Source: G963677445 sp963677445
Lineage (GTDB): Bacteria; Bacteroidota; Ignavibacteria; Ignavibacteriales; Melioribacteraceae
NCBI GenBank assembly: GCA_963677445.2
Contig: CAXXGF010000027.1
Location: forward strand, 11,241 to 75,240
Length of the DNA: 64,000 nt
Reading direction: 5' to 3'
Below the pieces are notes generated by a model, which saw only the letters and a list, made by a program, of their open reading frames with translations, had not been told where the DNA came from and did not search any database. Of the stretch, positions 1 through 8,811 are shown one piece after another (position 1 is the first letter of the stretch; each line of letters begins with the position of its first letter). The translations under genes and the position numbers were made by a program.

Positions 1-941
1 TTAAGAGCATTTTTTGCCATTTGAACCTTATAGCCATTTTTTGTTAACACTTCCGCCCCGGCAAAGGCGTTTTCCGTCCGTTTATCAATACTGCTTTGCT
101 CAAGACTCAGATTCTCCAGACTGATACTCTTTTCAATCCATGGGGCAGGGGCGACACCTCCAAAAACCGCTTTCCCCGAGTTAATGGTTTTTCCGGTAAT
201 ATTGAGGCTGACAGCAACACTCACGAGGGCAAAATCCCACGATCCACGTTCCATTATTTTAAGATATCCACTTATGGCGGCAGGGGATTCAGGTATTATA
301 ATATGGGTCAGAACATCTCCCGGTTCAAGAATATTTTCTTTCAGGGGATCATCTTCGGGGAGGATAAAAAAGTTTTCAGCTTTTACTGTTTTTTCCTTTC
401 CTTCCGTAAAAATAATGAACTCGGCGCCGAGGGCGAGAAGAGCCACCGCCGTATCGGAGGGATGAACGATATAGCAGGGACCCCCTCCAACAATACAATG
501 AAATTTATTTTCACCTTCATACGCGAAACATTCACCCCCATTATTCCTGATACAATCGAAATTTTCCCTGTAATACCAGCATCGGGGACGCTGACAGATA
601 TTCCCGCCAAGAGTGGCCATATTCCTTATCTGGGGAGCGGCGACTTTCAGGGCCGCGTCAGATAGGGCGGTATATTTTTCCCTGATAATTTTATTATCCG
701 CTATCCGGCTGAGTTTTGTCATTGCTCCTATTTTTAATCCTTTCCCGGCGATATGTTCAATTTTATCAAGGCCGGCTATTTTTTTCAGATTTATTACTCT
801 GTCAGGATTTATCTGCCCATATTTCATCATCCCGAGCAGATCAGTCCCCCCCGACATAAAGGAAACAGGTGTTTCAGTTTTCTTATACTTTGCCGATGCT
901 TCTTTTATTGATGCAGGGGAAATATATTCAAAATTGTTCAT
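1..941 (-). CDS. Molybdenum hydroxylase FAD-binding subunit (partial, runs off left edge)
   Basis: The minus-strand frame opens with ATG at 941 (MNNFEYISPAS) and stays open to the edge, so the C-terminus is missing. About 313 residues are visible. They carry the FAD-binding PCMH signature (SFMSGGTDLLGMMK, then ATLGGNICQRPRCWYYR) typical of XdhB/CoxM/PaoB medium subunits. A cysteine-rich insert (CQRPRC, FDC, GGECF) matches the [4Fe-4S]-binding insert known from PaoB and 4-hydroxybenzoyl-CoA reductase beta subunits, absent from simpler CoxM proteins. It should pass electrons from the molybdenum site through FeS to FAD. The start lies 4 bp after the stop of the large subunit, so they are co-transcribed. 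Substrate is not determinable from this sequence; aldehydes or purines are the usual choices. Confidence 0.9.
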   Translation of the reverse strand, partial: MNNFEYISPASIKEASAKYKKTETPVSFMSGGTDLLGMMKYGQINPDRVINLKKIAGLDKIEHIAGKGLKIGAMTKLSRIADNKIIREKYTALSDAALKVAAPQIRNMATLGGNICQRPRCWYYRENFDCIRNNGGECFAYEGENKFHCIVGGGPCYIVHPSDTAVALLALGAEFIIFTEGKEKTVKAENFFILPEDDPLKENILEPGDVLTHIIIPESPAAISGYLKIMERGSWDFALVSVAVSLNITGKTINSGKAVFGGVAPAPWIEKSISLENLSLEQSSIDKRTENAFAGAEVLTKNGYKVQMAKNAL

Positions 942-945
942 TTTC

Positions 946-3246
946 TTATCCTTTGTATAGTGCTGAAATTACCTTGTCCGGTGTTATTGGAAGTTCCCTG
1001 ATCCTTACACCAATGGCATTATACACCGCATTACCAATAGCGGCAGCCGCTGGTATCATGGCAGGTTCGCCGACTCCTTTTACACCTGTATTACTCAGCA
1101 GATCATCACCCGGATTAACACTGATCACATTTATTTCGGCTGGAGTATCAATTATCGTAGGTATTTTATAATCATGCATATTACCGTTGACTACTCTTCC
1201 GGTATATTCATCAAGGACTCTCTCCTCGGTGAGGGCAAATCCAAGTCCCATCATTATTCCCCCTTCCACCTGGTTTTCATAAGTCATTTTATTGAGGACC
1301 CGTCCGGTATCATAGGCAGCCGTGATATTAAGTACTTTAACCTCACCGGTAAGCGTGTCAACTTCCACTTCGGCAAACTGCACTCCGAAGGTCTGGGCAA
1401 TATAACCGTCCGGGTTGGCATTTCTCGCGCCGGTGGTTACCAGTGTGCTCTCATGCATCTTACCCATTATTTCGCTGATTCCAAGTTTTTTTTCGGCATC
1501 AGAATTAATGCTTATAACTCCATTTTTATAAACCAGTTTATCAGCGGGTGAATCGAGGTGAACAGAGGCGGCGTTAAGCAGCGTCTTTTTCATATTTTCG
1601 GCTGCTTCTCTTACCGCCGGGGAAACCGATGGAGCGGTCAGGCTTCCGCCGCTGACGGGGCATTGGGGGCCTGTAGCGGTATCGCCAAGAATAACTTCGA
1701 TTTTATCGGGAGAGATTTCAAGCGCTTCAGCGGCAATCTGAGCCATCCAGGTATAGGTTCCTCCTCCTATATCCTGAGTTCCGGCGATCAGCCTGACGCT
1801 TCCGTCACGGTTTAGTTTTAGTATTACTCCGGCGGGAGGTGTTCCGCCGCCCCACCAGATTTGTGAAGCGAGGCCGACACCTCTTTTAATATAGCCTTTA
1901 TCTGAAGCCGCAGGACGGAATTTTTTCTTCCAGCCGAATTTCTCCGCTCCCTGGTCATAAGCTTCCATCAGCATTTTAGAAGTATATTTTGGTCCCCAAA
2001 CCTGGTCTTTGGGAGCATAATTTAATTTCCTGAGTTCAAGCGGGTCCATATTCAGTTTTTCAGCAAGTTCATCCATTATCGCTTCAAGCGCGAAAGCTCC
2101 CTGAACGTGTCCTGGAGCCCTGAACGGTCTTTCATTGCCGGCGTTGGTCATTACAGAATATTCTTCAACCTTTACATTATCACACTGGTATAGTGTTCTC
2201 AAGGGCCACGCGCATCCGGCGCCTCCGTCATAAGCTCCAACCTGCCCGATTGAATGATGATAAAGGCCGAGCAGTTTTCCATATTTATTCGCGGCTGCTT
2301 TTAATTTCTGTATGGAATCGGGCCTGTTGCCAACGGCGAGGTTCATTTCTTTTCGGTCGAGTGTTATCTTTACCGGAAGACCTGTCCGTTTTGCGAGAAG
2401 AGCGGCGATAACTGTATATTTACCCGCTTCCAATTTACTGCCGAAACCTCCTCCCATGTATTTTTTTATAACTCTGACCTTTTCTGTGGGTACCCCGAGG
2501 CTGTATGCTATGGTGTCCCGCACAGAATAAATACCCTGGGTGCTGTCCCAGACATCCAGATTGTCTCCGTCCCAGTTAACAACACTGCAGTGCACTTCGG
2601 TAGGGTTATGAATAGCTATCGGTGTTTTGAATGTTCCTTCAACTATAACATCGGCCTCTTTTTCAGCCTTTTCGTAATCTCCCCTCGAGGCGTTATCGAC
2701 GGGGCCCCTCGAAATATTTCCTTTCTCATGAATTTTCGGGGCGTCTTCTTTCATCGCTTTTTCAGGATCAACAACAAATGGAAGCTCTTCGTAATCAACT
2801 TTTATTTTTTTAATCGCTTCACGCGCTAAAATTTCATTTTCAGCCAGCGCTGCCGCCACTTCATCACCTTCATATCTTACGTGAGGATCAAAAAGGAGGG
2901 ATGATTCACCATACCATTTTATTTCGGGACAGTTTTTGTGAGAAATAACCGCGAACACTCCTTCAGATTTTTCGGCCGCCGAAGTATCTATGTTCTTTAC
3001 CCTCGCGTGAGGATAAGGTGAGCGCAAAATTACCGCGTGTGCCATACGGGGGAGAACCTTATCGAAGGTGTAAACCGCAGTGCCGCTTACTTTATCATAT
3101 CCATCATATCGGGGCAGTGGTTTTCCGACATAACGCAGTTTGTCATTATCAGGCCAGGCTTCAATTTTTTCTTCAGATACTTCCGCGATACGTTTGAATT
3201 CCAGACCATCTATTTTTTCATCAACTTTAATAAGTTTTCGGGACAT
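946..3246 (-). CDS. Molybdenum hydroxylase large subunit, molybdopterin-binding (xanthine dehydrogenase/aldehyde oxidase family)
   Basis: This 766-residue protein is full length for the family (PaoC is about 730). The N-terminal aldehyde oxidase a/b hammerhead is around residues 40-150 (GKPLPRYDGYDKVSGTAVYT). The cofactor-binding region follows (GGGFGSK, RAPGHVQGAFALE, GTQDIGGGTYT), and the catalytic GVGE motif with its glutamate near residue 727 is present. It would hydroxylate an aldehyde or N-heterocycle at the Mo centre. No signal peptide is visible, so export would have to ride on the Tat signal of the 2Fe-2S subunit encoded just upstream, as known for PaoABC. Gene order here is FeS - Mo - FAD, unlike paoA-B-C in E. 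coli. The closest PaoC-like assignment is inference. Confidence 0.93.
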   Translation of the reverse strand: MSRKLIKVDEKIDGLEFKRIAEVSEEKIEAWPDNDKLRYVGKPLPRYDGYDKVSGTAVYTFDKVLPRMAHAVILRSPYPHARVKNIDTSAAEKSEGVFAVISHKNCPEIKWYGESSLLFDPHVRYEGDEVAAALAENEILAREAIKKIKVDYEELPFVVDPEKAMKEDAPKIHEKGNISRGPVDNASRGDYEKAEKEADVIVEGTFKTPIAIHNPTEVHCSVVNWDGDNLDVWDSTQGIYSVRDTIAYSLGVPTEKVRVIKKYMGGGFGSKLEAGKYTVIAALLAKRTGLPVKITLDRKEMNLAVGNRPDSIQKLKAAANKYGKLLGLYHHSIGQVGAYDGGAGCAWPLRTLYQCDNVKVEEYSVMTNAGNERPFRAPGHVQGAFALEAIMDELAEKLNMDPLELRKLNYAPKDQVWGPKYTSKMLMEAYDQGAEKFGWKKKFRPAASDKGYIKRGVGLASQIWWGGGTPPAGVILKLNRDGSVRLIAGTQDIGGGTYTWMAQIAAEALEISPDKIEVILGDTATGPQCPVSGGSLTAPSVSPAVREAAENMKKTLLNAASVHLDSPADKLVYKNGVISINSDAEKKLGISEIMGKMHESTLVTTGARNANPDGYIAQTFGVQFAEVEVDTLTGEVKVLNITAAYDTGRVLNKMTYENQVEGGIMMGLGFALTEERVLDEYTGRVVNGNMHDYKIPTIIDTPAEINVISVNPGDDLLSNTGVKGVGEPAMIPAAAAIGNAVYNAIGVRIRELPITPDKVISALYKG

Positions 3247-3265
3247 AATTTATCCTCACCCTCTT

Positions 3266-3886
3266 TTAGTTCTTTTTAATTTTATTTGATGCTTCTTTTA
3301 CCGAATCTTTTATTTTGGGATATGCGCCGCAGCGGCAAAGATTTCCCGACATCGCCAGCTCTATCTCCTTGTCGGTGGGATCCGGATTTTTCAGCAGTAA
3401 CGCGTAAGCGGCCATAATCTGCCCTGGAGTGCAGAATCCACACTGGAATCCATCTTTTTCAAGAAATGCTTCCTGAACCGGGTGAAGTTCTTCACCATTC
3501 ATCAGTCCTTATATTGTGATCACCTCTTTTCCGTCGGCGTCAACAGCCGGCATCTGGCAGGAATAAACTGCTTCATTATCCAGCAGGACCGTGCATCCTC
3601 CGCATTCTCCCTGGTTGCAGACAAGTTTGGTTCCTGTAAGTTCCAGTTCTTCCCTCAAAAAGCGGACAAGTGTCATTCGCGGCTCAACAAATTTTTTGTA
3701 TTTCCGACCATTTACCTTTATCTGAAGCAACACTTTTCCCTTGCTAATTTCTTCAGCTTCTTTTTTAATTTCGGCGGGAAGATTTTTCATAGCCGGTATT
3801 ATTACTGCGCTGCCGGCAATGCCCGCGCCGACCCGCCCCAGGAAATTGCGGCGTGATATTTCTTGAGGTTCGTTTTTCTTTTTCAT
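3266..3886 (-). pseudogene. Molybdenum hydroxylase 2Fe-2S subunit with Tat signal, interrupted by an in-frame TAA
   Basis: Two adjoining minus-strand frames are the two halves of one XdhC/PaoA-type small subunit in the same reading frame. The first half, from ATG at 3886, has a twin-arginine leader (SRRNFLGRVGAGIAGSAVI) and the plant-ferredoxin cluster CNQGECGGC plus a later Cys. The second half has CGFCTPG and CRC, the second 2Fe-2S cluster. Between them the sequence reads ITI-stop-GLMNG, where the family has ITIEGL. The TAA at 3509-3511 is therefore one base away from GAA (Glu). An upstream ATG at 3934 would put the Tat motif unusually deep, so 3886, preceded by GGGGAAG, is preferred. If the stop is real, the second cluster is not made with the Tat-exported half and the operon is crippled. 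A sequencing error is equally possible. Confidence 0.85.
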
Positions 3887-4733
3887 TCTTCCCCTGTATA
3901 AATAGATTATTTTATCTAATTTACTGAACATCATCTATTTATTCAAGGAGAGAAACTGTTGTTATGCGGTTTTAATTGTCCGATCATCGGGATTCCAATT
4001 TTTTTCTGGCTCTGCCAGGTTACTCCGTTAGAAGTTAAATTCTACGTAAAATGGCAAAATTTATCTTGAAAAAGAATCCCGAAAGGAATTCAATCTTAAT
4101 AACCCCGGGCGGCGAAAGAAGAGAGCCGCCGGGGGTAAAAAGAAAAAAATTGCGATAAGACCCTGAAGGGATCGAATATAACTCTCATGTGCGGAAAAAA
4201 TATTATCCCTCAGATATAATTTTCTGTCGGTTGTTAATATTCGACGCCTTCAGCGTCGCAGGTGATGTTTGCCTGATAAAACCACCGGATTGCATCCGGG
4301 GCCATTCATATTCTACTCCATTCGGAGTCGCTTAGGATTATGACGCTTTCTTTACAACTCCTTTTTGGTTCTGGCTTGAACAGCTTAGAATATTCCGGAA
4401 CGGGCCAATTCATAATTCGTCATATTTTTACTCCGTCCGGTCGGTTTATGAAATTTACTTTCAGATTAATTTGTTAAGTTTTTAGAATCAACAAAAAATT
4501 GTGTATATTTCATTACAGCTAAAATTATGCCTTTTGTCTTATTTAAAGTCACAAAAAGATAGAATATATAGTTATCTTTGCTTTTAAGATGATTCATCGG
4601 TGATTTAACCGGTTTAGTCGGAGAAAAACCGGTCTTCGTCGAATAAATTAAGTGTTTATCGATGAAATTGATAACTTTAGCCAGCGAAAATAGTTTTTGA
4701 ACAGAATGGTTAACAAATATAAGGGAAACAATT
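3887..4733. other. Intergenic region with repeat copies and a GC-rich palindrome
   Basis: No credible gene is seen in about 850 bp. It holds one copy of the dispersed R1 repeat (about 4004-4064). A near-perfect hairpin lies at 4102-4136, with arms ACCCCGGGCGGC and GCCGCCGGGGGT. Motifs such as CCCTGAAGGGATCG and CCTTCAGCGTCG follow; similar ones recur inside the two transposon copies described below. The promoter of the downstream adhesin should lie near the end. A TATCTTTG at 4573-4580 fits the Bacteroidetes -7 consensus TAnnTTTG, but no well-spaced -33 element is visible. Confidence 0.5.
4019..4064 (+). repeat. Dispersed intergenic repeat R1, copy 1
   Basis: The stretch reads gttactccgtt, then agaagttaaattctacg, then taaaatggcaaaattt. 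It matches four other intergenic copies in the window (27579, 36254, 60288, 60531), which share the TCTACGCAAAATGGCAAAA core with one to three changes each. A TCTGGCTCTGCCAG hairpin-like segment precedes it and is echoed near some other copies. Confidence 0.7.
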
Positions 4734-7181
4734 ATGAGGAAAAATCTAAGTTACATACTTGCTTTATTTCTGACTTTTTCGGTGCTTTGGGCCGGAAACG
4801 ATAAACTTGGAATTTACGAAATTCAGGATGGTCAGAGTACAGCGCTCGTAACAGGACAGCAGGATAAAAGAAATATTACATTTTTAAACCCTGTTACCGG
4901 CAGTAACGGCACTTATTCCGTTGGTACTTTTAAAGGAACTCTCGATGGTAACCCTGTATTATTTTATTGTATCGACCTGGGACACAACATAAAGTATAAC
5001 GAGCCATATACTGATGATGGCAATACTCCCGCGCAAATAACATATATTCTAAACAATTATTATCCATATAAAGCAATGGGATATCCCGGTTCACTTGGTA
5101 ATGTAAATGATGAGGCAGCCGCGGTTCAGGGCGCTATCTGGCATTATAGCGACAGTCTTGATGTTACTACTATGAACAATGCTGCCATAAAAATCCGCGC
5201 TCTTGAAATAATCGCAGACGCGAACGCGAACGCCGGAACAACATCTCCTGTAAACACTCTGGATATTTCTCCTCTTGTTCAGACACTTGTTTACGGAACA
5301 ACAGCTAAATTTGTTGTTGAGGCTTACGATGAAAACAATGATCCCGCTGAAGGCATTGTAATTGACCTGGCAACAAATTCTGACGGTGTATTAAGCCATA
5401 ACCAGGTTACAACCAACGCGTTGGGATTAAGTGATTCGGTTTCCTTAACTCATGTTAATGATGACGCAGCAGTTGTTACAGCTTCCGCGTCAGTAATTAT
5501 TCCGCAGGGAACACGCTTCGTTCATGCCGGCGCGCCAGATAATTATCAGCAGCTCGTTCTTGCAACTCCACAGTTTGGCAGCAGGGAGGTACAGGCAGAT
5601 ATTTCATGGTATCCTGAAGTTGATCTAAGAGTTACCAAATCTGCCGATACGGTTAATCCGGAAGACAGCACAAATGTTACATTTACTCTGACAGTATCAA
5701 ATGATACCCAGATTGAAGCAACCGGTGTTGTTGTAAGAGACCTGCTCCCTGACGGAATGGAATTTGTTTCGGCTAATCCCGCAGGCGACTATGATGAAAA
5801 TACTGGTATCTGGACAGTAGGTACAGTACCCGCGGGCGGTTCAAAATCACTTGAACTGGTTGCTATGATGGACTACGGCGCAGCAAATCTTGCTCATTAT
5901 GATCTTGGCCCTGCCACCGATTATAACCTATTCGTAATCAAAGACCTTACCCAGCCTTCTTCAGATACGGAAGGAAGAGTCGCTGTGGGACGCAACGCAC
6001 ATCTTCAGAACTACAGTGTTGGAGATAAACTGCCTAATTCGGGCGGCACAGATGACGTTCTTGTTGTCGGAAGAAAGCTGACATTCCTTACAGGTGATGT
6101 TTACGCGGGTAATGTTGTTTACGGAAGATTCAAGAATGTTCCTGAAAATGTGGTTTCAATTCGTGACGGAACAATCAGAAAAGATACGGTTGTTGATTTT
6201 GCCGCTGCCGAAGCTTACCTGAAAGACCTTTCATCCACATTATCAGGTTACTCGGTTAATGGTACAACAACATTTGAATGGGGCGGACTGACACTTTCAG
6301 GCTCCGATCCTTTCCTTAACGTTTTTGAAGTTGCGGGCGCCGATCTTAACACCTCCAACAGCATGACAATTAATGTTCCTAATGGTTCGGTTGTTCTCGT
6401 TAATATCAATGGTAAAAACCTTGTCTGGGGCGGTGGCCTTCAGGTTAACGGTACTGATATTTCTAATGTTCTTTTCAACTTCTGGAAAGCTAAAACGATC
6501 GAAATTCAGTATATCGATGTCACCGGAACAATTCTTGCTCCCAAGGCAAAAGTTAACTTCATCAGCGGTGTTCAGAATGGCCAGATGATCGCGAAATTTG
6601 TTGAAGGCCAGGGACAGTTCAACAATGTGAAATTCCTCGGAAACATTCCGATTGATCCATATATACCCAACACAGTGGAAATAGTATCGGCAGATCAGGT
6701 TGATCCCGACCTTGATAATAACTCAGACCAGTCAATTATAAACATTCTGGTTCAGCACAACCCGAATAACGGCGGACAGCCAAACCTTAACTGGCAGCAG
6801 GCTCCCGGCGTAGGTTCAAACGAACTGGTATGGACAATGACTGAAGACCTCAATGGTGATCTTATCGCCGGCACATGGGGCGGCAAAATTTATCGTCTCG
6901 AAAATAATGGCGCCAACTGGATACATCTCAATACAAGCGGCATGACTGTCGGTTATGTATGGTCACTCGCTGTGAATGATGCCGGAAATATCTTCGCCGG
7001 TACAGAACAGGGATTATTCAAGTCAGATGTCAATGGTGAAAACTGGGCGGCAACTACCTTCACAGGAAAAGATGTCCGCGCTGTAGTGATCGATCCTCAG
7101 GATGATGACATTATGTATATAGGAACATGGGATTTGGCGTATACAAATCTATTGACGGCGGAGCTACATGGAATGAAATGA
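4734..7181 (+). CDS. T9SS-exported surface protein with thioester (TQXA-type) adhesin and choice-of-anchor A domains, N-terminal part (frameshifted)
   Basis: A signal peptide spans residues 1-20 (ends SVLWA). Residues about 60-145 look like a thioester domain: Cys79 in FYCIDLG and Gln132 in AAVQGAIWHYSD, the pair that forms the internal Cys-Gln bond in TQXA/TED adhesins of Gram-positive bacteria. Next come an invasin-like Ig domain (about 175-255), a DUF11-like domain (about 297-385, VTFTLTVSN, VVVRDLLPDGMEFVS) and a choice-of-anchor A domain (about 390-650: SSDTEGRVAVGRNAHLQNYSV, SNVLFNFWKAK-like and GTILAPKAKVNF motifs). The beginning of a beta-propeller follows. Translation leaves the correct frame near 7130 after YIGTW and ends in an unrelated tail; the true continuation is the next entry. 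The ATG follows AAGGGAAACAATT. It should be displayed on or released from the cell surface, probably binding host, substrate or neighbour cells (inference). Confidence 0.85.
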   Translation: MRKNLSYILALFLTFSVLWAGNDKLGIYEIQDGQSTALVTGQQDKRNITFLNPVTGSNGTYSVGTFKGTLDGNPVLFYCIDLGHNIKYNEPYTDDGNTPAQITYILNNYYPYKAMGYPGSLGNVNDEAAAVQGAIWHYSDSLDVTTMNNAAIKIRALEIIADANANAGTTSPVNTLDISPLVQTLVYGTTAKFVVEAYDENNDPAEGIVIDLATNSDGVLSHNQVTTNALGLSDSVSLTHVNDDAAVVTASASVIIPQGTRFVHAGAPDNYQQLVLATPQFGSREVQADISWYPEVDLRVTKSADTVNPEDSTNVTFTLTVSNDTQIEATGVVVRDLLPDGMEFVSANPAGDYDENTGIWTVGTVPAGGSKSLELVAMMDYGAANLAHYDLGPATDYNLFVIKDLTQPSSDTEGRVAVGRNAHLQNYSVGDKLPNSGGTDDVLVVGRKLTFLTGDVYAGNVVYGRFKNVPENVVSIRDGTIRKDTVVDFAAAEAYLKDLSSTLSGYSVNGTTTFEWGGLTLSGSDPFLNVFEVAGADLNTSNSMTINVPNGSVVLVNINGKNLVWGGGLQVNGTDISNVLFNFWKAKTIEIQYIDVTGTILAPKAKVNFISGVQNGQMIAKFVEGQGQFNNVKFLGNIPIDPYIPNTVEIVSADQVDPDLDNNSDQSIINILVQHNPNNGGQPNLNWQQAPGVGSNELVWTMTEDLNGDLIAGTWGGKIYRLENNGANWIHLNTSGMTVGYVWSLAVNDAGNIFAGTEQGLFKSDVNGENWAATTFTGKDVRAVVIDPQDDDIMYIGTWDLAYTNLLTAELHGMK

Positions 7182-7978
7182 ATACCGGTCTGGTATTTAC
7201 AGCGATCCACGCTCTGGCAATGACATCCACCTCGGAACTTTATGCCGGCACATTCGGCGGCGGCGTTCAGAAATATGACGCGCAGGGTGGTTCATGGCTA
7301 AGTATTAATGGCGGATTTGATCATATCTGGAGTCTCGCTGTTAATTCACAGGATGAAATTTATGCCGGTACTTATGGCGGCGGTGTATTATTCTCAACCG
7401 ACGGCGCTATATGGACAACAGAAAATGCCGGTCTTGGAAGCAACTATATCTATTACATCAGAATAGACGCTCAGGATAACGTATTTGTCAGTACATGGAT
7501 GAACGGTGTTTACATGCTGGCAAACGCTCCCGCTCCCGCTCTCGGCAAAATCAACGGAAGCTGGCTCAACCTTGGTCTCAGCGGATTTGAAGTAAGCGCT
7601 GTTTACAAAGATGAGGCAACTAATACCCTTTACGCGGGCGCCGGCGACGGAACTATATATATGGCAGATATCAATAATGTTACCGGTCTTGGTGAAACAG
7701 AAACAATTGGTGAACTCGATTATACACTCGAGCAGAACTATCCTAACCCGTTTAACCCGTCGACTACGATCAGTTTCTCGGTTAAGACTGCCGGAGTTTA
7801 CAAAATTAAGATTTACAATGTGATCGGTCAGGAAGTCGCTCAGATTCTGAATGAAAACCTGAATCCGGGACAGTATAATGTATCGTTTGACGCCAGAAAA
7901 CTTGGTTCCGGTGTATATATTTATACACTTAAAGGAAACGATGTTCAGATATCAAAGAAAATGATGCTTCTCAAGTAG
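7127..7978 (+). CDS. C-terminal part of the same surface protein: beta-propeller and T9SS type A sorting domain
   Basis: This frame continues the preceding protein without loss: YIGTW in the upstream frame is followed here by GFGVYKSIDGGATW. The run at the junction is TGGGATTT, where TGGGGATTT would keep a single frame, so one G appears to be missing. The region encodes repeated propeller blades (ELYAGTFGGGVQKYD, EIYAGTYGGGVLFSTDGAIW), then from about 7735 the sorting domain (EQNYPNPFNPSTTISFSV, ending KKMMLLK). The sorting domain directs passage through the T9SS outer-membrane channel and is usually cleaved or used for anchoring. It is unlikely to be made as a separate protein, since it has no signal peptide. 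Confidence 0.85.
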   Translation: MGFGVYKSIDGGATWNEMNTGLVFTAIHALAMTSTSELYAGTFGGGVQKYDAQGGSWLSINGGFDHIWSLAVNSQDEIYAGTYGGGVLFSTDGAIWTTENAGLGSNYIYYIRIDAQDNVFVSTWMNGVYMLANAPAPALGKINGSWLNLGLSGFEVSAVYKDEATNTLYAGAGDGTIYMADINNVTGLGETETIGELDYTLEQNYPNPFNPSTTISFSVKTAGVYKIKIYNVIGQEVAQILNENLNPGQYNVSFDARKLGSGVYIYTLKGNDVQISKKMMLLK

Positions 7979-7996
7979 TTTATTCTCTCAGGAGAT

Positions 7997-8037
7997 AAAA
8001 AAAAAGGCGCTGTTGCGGACAGCGCCTTTTTTATTTT
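7997..8037 (+). terminator. Rho-independent terminator
   Basis: A perfect stem AAAGGCGCTGT / ACAGCGCCTTT with a 5-base loop is followed by a T-rich run, 20 bp after the surface-protein stop. The A-run on the other side means it could also serve the convergent ybjQ operon. Confidence 0.9.
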
Positions 8038-8056
8038 AAAACTGCTTTGGTAAAAA

Positions 8057-8371
8057 TTATTCCACAACTACCGCTGTTCCATAAATCAGAATTTCGGCCG
8101 CATTTCCCATAATATAACTTGTTGAAAAATAACATGAAACTATAGCGTTCGCCCCAAGTTCTCTGGCTGATTCAATCATCCTGTCGGCAGCCTGCTCTCT
8201 CGATTCGGCCATCAGCTTGGTATATTCTTCAATTTCACCACCCACAATATTTTTCAGGGCAGCGACAATATCCTTGCCGATATTTCTGGCCCGGATGGTA
8301 TTCCCTTTGACAATTCCAAAAGTTTTAACTATTGTCTTTCCGGGAATTGTCGGTGTTGTTGTTACGATCAT
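8057..8371 (-). CDS. ybjQ: YbjQ/UPF0145 family protein (heavy-metal-binding domain)
   Basis: The 104-residue length and sequence fit UPF0145 (MIVTTTPTIPGKTIVKTFGIVKGNTI, then ESREQAADRMIESARELGANAIVSCYFSTS). Family members form compact pentameric rings; the biochemical role is not settled and metal binding is only a domain-name suggestion. Its ATG overlaps the stop of the anti-sigma candidate gene by 4 bp (ATGA), so it is the last gene of the sigma operon. Confidence is high for the family and low for function. Confidence 0.88.
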   Translation of the reverse strand: MIVTTTPTIPGKTIVKTFGIVKGNTIRARNIGKDIVAALKNIVGGEIEEYTKLMAESREQAADRMIESARELGANAIVSCYFSTSYIMGNAAEILIYGTAVVVE

Positions 8372-8811
8372 CTCTGGATCTCCTTATATTGGTCAGTTCT
8401 CGATACAAACCATTTTTCTCTGACAATTGAAAAAAGCAGGACTATCAGTCCGGCTGTCAGTATAGCGATTCCGGTTTTCACGATTGAGGGTATTTCACTA
8501 TTTTTCAACAGCTCATTTACAAGCTCAATACTTCCATAAACAAGCAGAATAAGGCTTCCTAATATTATAGCTATCCAGGCAAAACCACGTTCAATTCTGT
8601 TATAAATTCCTACCCAGTAGTTATCCCAGATATTAACTGTTGGATTTTTTAATCTCATTTTTGATAAGACCTCCCTGGTTTTTTGTTGTTCTTCAAACTC
8701 TTTTTTAAGCTCTTCATCATTCCGGATAATATTATCAAATTCATCTCTTTCAGTGATTGAAAGTTCATTATCCCAAAAACGTTCCATCAGGTATATAAAG
8801 CGTTCGTTCAT
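8368..8811 (-). CDS. Probable membrane anti-sigma factor partner of the ECF sigma factor
   Basis: A 147-residue protein with an acidic, helical N-terminal 70 residues (RFWDNELSITERDEFDNII) and two predicted membrane helices at about 77-96 and 108-130. The N-terminal part resembles the anti-sigma domain that grips region 2/4 of ECF sigma factors, in layout more than in residues. It has no Cys or His, so it is not a zinc-binding (ZAS) anti-sigma. The gene starts inside the end of the sigma gene (4-bp overlap), the usual arrangement for such pairs. Role is inferred from context. Confidence 0.65.
   Translation of the reverse strand: MNERFIYLMERFWDNELSITERDEFDNIIRNDEELKKEFEEQQKTREVLSKMRLKNPTVNIWDNYWVGIYNRIERGFAWIAIILGSLILLVYGSIELVNELLKNSEIPSIVKTGIAILTAGLIVLLFSIVREKWFVSRTDQYKEIQR

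Noticed and set aside
96..665. A 189-codon plus-strand frame
   Set aside because: It is antisense to the FAD-binding subunit, whose minus-strand translation has clear family motifs; the plus frame has none.
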